Assembly (NCBI GenBank): GCA_027365375.1
Contig: DAHXNM010000085.1
Span: 1 to 10,435, forward strand
Length of the DNA stretch: 10,435 nt
Reading direction: 5' to 3'
Source of the DNA: Ferrimicrobium sp.
GTDB taxonomy: Bacteria; Actinomycetota; Acidimicrobiia; Acidimicrobiales; Acidimicrobiaceae
Part shown: positions 6,246 through 10,435 of the stretch, piece after piece
Layout of the letters: each line of letters starts with the position of its first letter
Position numbering within the stretch: the first letter of the stretch is position 1
Program-made: the position numbers and the translations under genes
Notes under the pieces: generated by a model
Database searches by the model: none
Seen by the model: the letters and a program-made list of their open reading frames with translations, nothing else
Told to the model about the DNA's origin: nothing

Positions 6246-8205
6246 ACGATTCCGCTACCACGATTACGACCCCTCGCTTGAGGGGGCCGACGAGTCAGAG
6301 TCGATTCTCGACGCTCTCGCCGATTCGCTCTCGTACCACGGCAACGTCTCGGAGGCACTAAGAGAGCTCCTGTCTCGCGGGCTGGGAGACACTCCTGGGC
6401 TGGCGGAACTGCTGGAGCGGCTGCGACGTCGTCGTGACGAACTTCTTGCACACTACGACCCCAACGGGCTCGTCACTCAACTCAACCAAGAACTCGATGC
6501 GGTGATCAACCAGGAACGCGAGACCCGCTCGAAGGCGCTAGAGGCGACCGGCGAAGAGGAGCATCTCCTCGCTGGCCTTGAGCTTGACGCGTTGCCGGCG
6601 GGGCTTGGTGAACGTATTCGCGAACTCAGTCAATACCAGTTCCTAGACCAGGGGGCGAAAGAGCGCTTCGATGATCTAGTGGAGTCACTTAGGTCTTCCA
6701 TGCTGCGAGACCAAGTGAATAGACTCCGGTCCTCACTCGCCTCTGCCGATCCTGAGGCGACTGCTCAAATGATGAATGAACTCTCCGAGCTCATCGAACG
6801 TTTTAACTCAGGCGACGACGTCGAGGCTGACTTTAACCAGTTCAAACAGCGTTACCCGGGCATCGCTGGCGAGGACGAGGATTTTGAGGACTTCATGGCT
6901 CGAATGGCGGAGTCGGCAAGGTTAACCCAATCTTTGCTTAGCTCAATGGATGAGGCGACTCGCGCCGAGCTGATGGATCTCATGTCTTCAATTGCCGAAT
7001 CTCCAGAGCTTGGGCAGGCGATGTCTCGACTGGGGAACGCTCTTGCGTCATCGGCCTCCTTCGACTCCACGGGTTTCGGCTTCCATGGAGACACCCCTCT
7101 GGGTCTCGGAGAGCTTGAGGGGGTAATGGAGACGCTTGGGCAGCTCGATGAGCTCGAGGCTGCACTCAAACAATCTTCAAGCCCAGAACGACTCTCTGAG
7201 CTCGATAATGCGCAGCTTGAGGAGCTCCTGGGTGAGGACGCATCTGCTGCGATTAACCGTCTCAAGCAACTGACTGACAAGCTCAGCGAGGCTGGTTTGA
7301 TCAACCGTGATGGTGGCAAGCTTGAACTCACTGGAGACGCCATCAACAAGCTTGGCGACATAGTCTTACGTCGGCTCTTCCCCGCTGGGCAGGCTCGCCT
7401 ACTTGGCAACCATGAATCACGAAATCTAGGCAACTTGGGAACTGACGTGAGTGGGGAGACAAAGGCGTACGAATTTGGTGACCCATTCAGACTCGCTCTG
7501 CGCGAGACGCTAAACAACGCTCTTGCCAGGCAAGGAGGCGGGACCCCGTTACGCCTTGTGCCCGACGATTTTGCCGTCGAACTCACCGAGGATCGCACAC
7601 GAGCGGCAACCATGCTCGCTCTCGACCTCTCGCTATCGATGCCGCTCAACGATACCTTCCTGCCCGCCAAACAGGTAGCGCTTGCGCTCTCTAGCCTGAT
7701 TCACTCCCGATATCCGCGCGACTATCTTGGTTATGTCGTCTTTTCGGAGGTGGCTCGCGAGGTCGATCTTGCAACGCTGCCGAGCGCTCAGTGGGACTAC
7801 GTGTATGGGACTAATATCGAACACGCGTTGCTGCTGTGTCGGACCAGGCTGCGGCATCAGCCTGGTTATCGCCAAATTTTGCTCGTCACCGATGGTGAGC
7901 CCACCGCCCATATCGATCCTGAGTCACATGAAGTCTTCTTTTCGTACCCACCCTCGCAAGAGACGATCCGAAGAACGCTCGCCGAGGTCATGCGCTGCAC
8001 GCAGGAGAAGATCACCATCAATTTATTCGTTCTAAACCCTGACTCTGGTCTTCGAGGCTTTGTCAACGATGTGCTAGCGATCACCATGGGGAGGCTTTTT
8101 ACTCATCGGGAAGCGCCCTTGGCTCCACGTTGGTTCAAGAGTACGTCCACGATCGGATCAATCGAACCCGTCAATGAGACCCCAGTGACTACTCGCTGGT
8201 TTTAG
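6238..8205 (+). CDS. VWA domain protein, partner of the AAA+ ATPase
   Basis: I place the start at GTG 6238 (VARRFRYHDYDP), giving 655 residues and an 8-base overlap with the ATPase gene; the frame is open further upstream but that part reads as a shadow of the ATPase coding sequence. Residues about 20-330 are helical and strongly charged, including ELLERLRRRRDELL near 55-70 and long Glu/Leu-rich coiled-coil-like stretches. The C-terminal third is a von Willebrand A domain with an intact metal-ion-dependent adhesion site: Asp463-x-Ser465-x-Ser467, Thr525 in GTN, and Asp552 in TDGEP. There is no signal peptide or membrane helix, so it should be cytoplasmic. By analogy with ChlD, CobT, NorD and CbbO, it would bind the ATPase ring and dock a client or metal. 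The client is unknown. The last 20-odd residues (after PRWFKS) look like a low-conservation tail. Confidence 0.85.
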   Translation: MARRFRYHDYDPSLEGADESESILDALADSLSYHGNVSEALRELLSRGLGDTPGLAELLERLRRRRDELLAHYDPNGLVTQLNQELDAVINQERETRSKALEATGEEEHLLAGLELDALPAGLGERIRELSQYQFLDQGAKERFDDLVESLRSSMLRDQVNRLRSSLASADPEATAQMMNELSELIERFNSGDDVEADFNQFKQRYPGIAGEDEDFEDFMARMAESARLTQSLLSSMDEATRAELMDLMSSIAESPELGQAMSRLGNALASSASFDSTGFGFHGDTPLGLGELEGVMETLGQLDELEAALKQSSSPERLSELDNAQLEELLGEDASAAINRLKQLTDKLSEAGLINRDGGKLELTGDAINKLGDIVLRRLFPAGQARLLGNHESRNLGNLGTDVSGETKAYEFGDPFRLALRETLNNALARQGGGTPLRLVPDDFAVELTEDRTRAATMLALDLSLSMPLNDTFLPAKQVALALSSLIHSRYPRDYLGYVVFSEVAREVDLATLPSAQWDYVYGTNIEHALLLCRTRLRHQPGYRQILLVTDGEPTAHIDPESHEVFFSYPPSQETIRRTLAEVMRCTQEKITINLFVLNPDSGLRGFVNDVLAITMGRLFTHREAPLAPRWFKSTSTIGSIEPVNETPVTTRWF

Positions 8206-8261
8206 CTCCCTCGCTATTTTGTCCTTCTTGAAGAGCACGAATGGCCAGACATCTGCGGACA

Positions 8262-8270
8262 TGATAGCCT
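8262..8270 (+). promoter_or_regulatory. Candidate extended -10 for the aldose-epimerase gene
   Basis: The 74-bp gap between the VWA gene and the epimerase gene has no clear terminator. It contains TGATAGCCT, an extended -10 pattern (TGn followed by TANNNT), ending 9 bases before the ATG at 8280. The start has no purine-rich ribosome site, so a near-leaderless transcript for the epimerase-zwf pair is plausible. No -35 element is evident. Read-through from the upstream genes cannot be excluded. Confidence 0.3.
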
Positions 8271-8279
8271 TACACGCAA

Positions 8280-9182
8280 ATGCACACACCCGTGACCGCG
8301 CCTCCGTCGGGCAAGCAGTACCACATCAGCTTCGCGAACTACCATGCGGTGATTGTCGAGCTAGGGGCAGGCATACGCGTACTTGAGCGCGACGATCGAT
8401 CCGTCTTGGAGTCCTACGACGAAGCTGCGATCTGTGATGGCGCTCACGGAGCCAACCTTGTACCATGGCCAAACCGCGTTTTCGGAGGAGGCTATCGATT
8501 CATGGATCACGACTATCGCCTCCCACTTACCGAGCCCGATGCTGGGAATGCGATTCATGGACTCGTACGCTGGCTACCCTTTTGGGCTACCCATCTCACT
8601 CAAAATTCAGTGACCCTTGAGGCTGTGCTTCACCCAACCCCGTGGTATCCATTTCTCCTCAGAGTGCGCTTTAGCTATGAGCTCTCTGCCAATGGACTTG
8701 TCATCACGACTGAGCTGCTAAATCAGGGTGCCCAAGCCTGTCCAGTGGCCGTTGGGCATCATCCATACCTCTCTCCTGGCAACGATCAAAACATCGACAC
8801 CGCGCTGTTTTCAGCCTCAGCAAACCAGACTCAATCTGCTTTGGGGGAGTCCGAGGCGGCAGACAGCCACCTTGAGCTGCCACAGCTGGTTGGAGACCGA
8901 GTGCTAGATACCACCTTCACCATTCCTACAGGGGCGCCCAGTGGACGAGGATGGGCACGGCTCACAGGCTCCGATCACAGGACGGTCGAACTCTGGACGG
9001 ACCCAAGCTACCGCTACCTTCAAATCTTTACCGGTGACACCCTGCCCAATGAGCGTCGCCGCAAGGCCATGGCAGTCGAGCCGATGACGGCTCCACCCAA
9101 CGCTCTACAGAGCGGTCAAGATCTATTAGTACTGCAACCACGAGAGACACTCGAGACACAATGGGGAGTTGGATTACGATGA
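8280..9182 (+). CDS. Aldose 1-epimerase (mutarotase) family protein
   Basis: This 300-residue protein is a GalM-superfamily beta-sandwich enzyme that would interconvert alpha and beta anomers of an aldose in the cytoplasm. The characteristic residues are present: PWPNR at 62-66 (Asn65, Arg66), His93 in AIHGLVRW, His160 in VGHHPYLS, and Glu267 in AVEPMTAPPNAL as the probable general base. The WPNR...HGL pattern resembles the YihR-like branch more than classical GalM, and it lacks a secretion signal. Substrate is not fixed by sequence. Because its stop overlaps the zwf start (ATGA), glucose or glucose 6-phosphate is a reasonable guess; zwf enzymes use the beta anomer. The ATG at 8280 has no Shine-Dalgarno, and a -10-like motif lies just upstream. 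Confidence 0.88.
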   Translation: MHTPVTAPPSGKQYHISFANYHAVIVELGAGIRVLERDDRSVLESYDEAAICDGAHGANLVPWPNRVFGGGYRFMDHDYRLPLTEPDAGNAIHGLVRWLPFWATHLTQNSVTLEAVLHPTPWYPFLLRVRFSYELSANGLVITTELLNQGAQACPVAVGHHPYLSPGNDQNIDTALFSASANQTQSALGESEAADSHLELPQLVGDRVLDTTFTIPTGAPSGRGWARLTGSDHRTVELWTDPSYRYLQIFTGDTLPNERRRKAMAVEPMTAPPNALQSGQDLLVLQPRETLETQWGVGLR

Positions 9183-10435
9183 CAACCAGACAAGCAAGCT
9201 CAAAACGACCAGACGCCGACCAAGTGGATATCTTTGTGATCTTTGGGATCAGCGGTGATCTGGCGAAGAAGATGACCTTCCCATCGCTCTACAGACTCGA
9301 AGAGAATCATAAGCTAACCTGCCCTATCATTGCCGTAGCCATGGACGACTGGACCACCGACACTTTGATCGAGCACATGCAGCTCTCGCTGTCTAACACC
9401 ATAGACAAACCCGACAAGAAGGTCGTTGACCGTCTCGCACGAAGGATGCACTACGTGCGTGGCGACTTCACCGCCGACAGCACCTATAAAGACCTAGCCA
9501 CAGCCATGGGTACAGCAAAACGCAGGCTCTACTACCTAGAGATCCCGCCAGTACTCTTCGCGCCTGTCGTTGAAGCTGTGGCCAAGAACGGGCTCGCCGA
9601 TGACTCGTTTTTCCTGATTGAGAAGCCGTTCGGCCACGATCTCGCATCGGCCAAGGAACTCAATGACCGACTCCATGCGGTGGTTGACGAGCAACAGATC
9701 TTGCGTATAGACCACTTTCTTGGCAAACAACCAGTGCTGGATCTTTTCTACCTCCGATTCGCCAACTCTCTCCTGGAGCCTCTCTGGAATCGAGACCACG
9801 TCGCAGCTATTCATGTCAACATGACCGAAGATTTTGGAGTCGAGGATCGCGGATCGTTCTACGATCCGGTGGGCGCGTTGCGCGATGTGGTACAAAATCA
9901 TCTACTACAGGTGCTTGCATTGGTCCTAATGGAGGCGCCGAGTCAGGCAGGCGACAACGCCCTCTGGGACAAGAAAGCAGACGTCTTCCGTGCCATGGCG
10001 ACGGTCGACCCATCGCAAGTCATCCGTGGTCAGTACGAAGGGTACCAAGGTATAACTGGGGTGAAGCCAGGATCGATGACCGAGACCTATATCGCCCTTC
10101 GCCTCGCAGTCGACAATTGGCGATGGGAAGGGGTTCCAATCTTTCTGCGTGCTGGGAAGGCACTAGCAACCACGGCTACCGAGGTCAGGCTTATTTTTCG
10201 CCACCCCCCTAAGCTCAGCTCACTTGAGCTACCCCGTCACCTGTCACCCAACCAAATCATCCTACGGATCGACCCTGAACCAGGCTTACGAATGACTTTG
10301 TTCTCCAAAGGCGCCGACAGTTCGGGCTCTGATGAGGTTCATCTTGACCTCCCGTTTGCACAGGAGTTAGGACGTCTGCCCGAACCGTATCAACTTCTAA
10401 TCAGCCACGCGCTTGAAGGCAACCATTCACTCTTT
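9179..10435 (+). CDS. zwf: Glucose-6-phosphate 1-dehydrogenase, 5' part (cut by window edge)
   Basis: The enzyme oxidises glucose 6-phosphate to 6-phosphogluconolactone with NAD(P)+, the entry to the oxidative pentose phosphate pathway. I translated 419 codons from ATG 9179, which overlaps the epimerase stop as ATGA; GGA lies five bases upstream. Seen in order: the coenzyme loop GISGDLAKK (23-31), EKPFGHD with Lys149, RIDHFLGK (176-183, Asp178 and His179), and GALRDVVQNHLLQ with His241. These align with the catalytic Lys148, Asp177, His178 and His240 of the Leuconostoc enzyme. The KMTFPSLYRL stretch after the loop and RIDHFLGKQ (usually RIDHYLGKE) mark the divergent actinobacterial branch rather than the E. 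coli type. The frame runs open to the end of the window; the last residues read LISHALEGNHSLF, so roughly the final 40-90 codons are missing. Pentose phosphate genes may follow. Confidence 0.95.
   Translation, partial: MTTRQASSKRPDADQVDIFVIFGISGDLAKKMTFPSLYRLEENHKLTCPIIAVAMDDWTTDTLIEHMQLSLSNTIDKPDKKVVDRLARRMHYVRGDFTADSTYKDLATAMGTAKRRLYYLEIPPVLFAPVVEAVAKNGLADDSFFLIEKPFGHDLASAKELNDRLHAVVDEQQILRIDHFLGKQPVLDLFYLRFANSLLEPLWNRDHVAAIHVNMTEDFGVEDRGSFYDPVGALRDVVQNHLLQVLALVLMEAPSQAGDNALWDKKADVFRAMATVDPSQVIRGQYEGYQGITGVKPGSMTETYIALRLAVDNWRWEGVPIFLRAGKALATTATEVRLIFRHPPKLSSLELPRHLSPNQIILRIDPEPGLRMTLFSKGADSSGSDEVHLDLPFAQELGRLPEPYQLLISHALEGNHSLF

Noticed and set aside
6852..7670. 272-codon open frame on the minus strand inside the VWA gene
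   Set aside because: It is antisense to a well-supported gene, extremely Ser/Arg-rich, and matches no family; it arises from the codon use of the Glu/Leu-rich coiled-coil region opposite.
8206..8279. Possible terminator between the VWA and epimerase genes (CTTCTTGAAG)
   Set aside because: The stem is only 4 bp with a 2-base loop and no T-run follows, so it cannot be called a terminator.

Overview
The window looks like chromosomal DNA of an actinobacterium. A PGWYPD-type DUF2510 protein, an actinobacterial-style glucose-6-phosphate dehydrogenase and a paired ChlI-like AAA+ ATPase / VWA protein all point that way. Base composition is in the mid-50s % G+C by eye on a few lines, which is low for the phylum, and there are many GTG starts plus several genes that look leaderless. 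Together these suggest the class Acidimicrobiia (for example Ferrimicrobium-like organisms). That placement is inference, not proof. No mobile element, CRISPR array, tRNA or rRNA is visible.

Left half (about 1-4796), all on the minus strand and read from right to left: succinate dehydrogenase flavoprotein (sdhA) and iron-sulfur subunit (sdhB); an unrecognised 109-residue protein overlapping the end of sdhB; a DUF2510 single-pass membrane protein; an unrecognised acidic 73-residue protein; the small cobalamin-binding subunit of a methylmalonyl-CoA-mutase-type enzyme; and the first 121 codons of succinyl-CoA synthetase beta subunit (sucC), cut by the window edge. The recognisable enzymes form one metabolic line: methylmalonyl-CoA to succinyl-CoA (mutase), to succinate (SucCD), to fumarate (SDH). 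The SDH membrane anchors sdhC/sdhD are not next to sdhAB.

A 63-bp AT-rich divergent promoter region (4797-4859) with a repeated 9-mer separates this from the right half, which is on the plus strand. First comes a two-gene unit: a ChlI/MoxR-like AAA+ ATPase whose last 8 bases overlap the start of a long VWA-domain protein with an intact MIDAS motif. After a 74-bp gap there is an aldose-1-epimerase-like gene translationally coupled (ATGA) to a glucose-6-phosphate dehydrogenase gene (zwf) that runs off the right edge, forming a sugar / pentose-phosphate entry module.

The most interesting points are the absence of sdhC/D beside sdhAB together with the unknown overlapping small gene; a 22-bp imperfect palindrome just upstream of the cobalamin-subunit gene; the direct repeat in the sdhA/ATPase divergent promoter; -10-like hexamers placed at the distance expected for leaderless mRNAs before three genes; and the AAA+/VWA pair, whose client is unknown. 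I see no clearly new multi-gene system. Most of the window is conserved housekeeping content with a few uncharacterised small genes.
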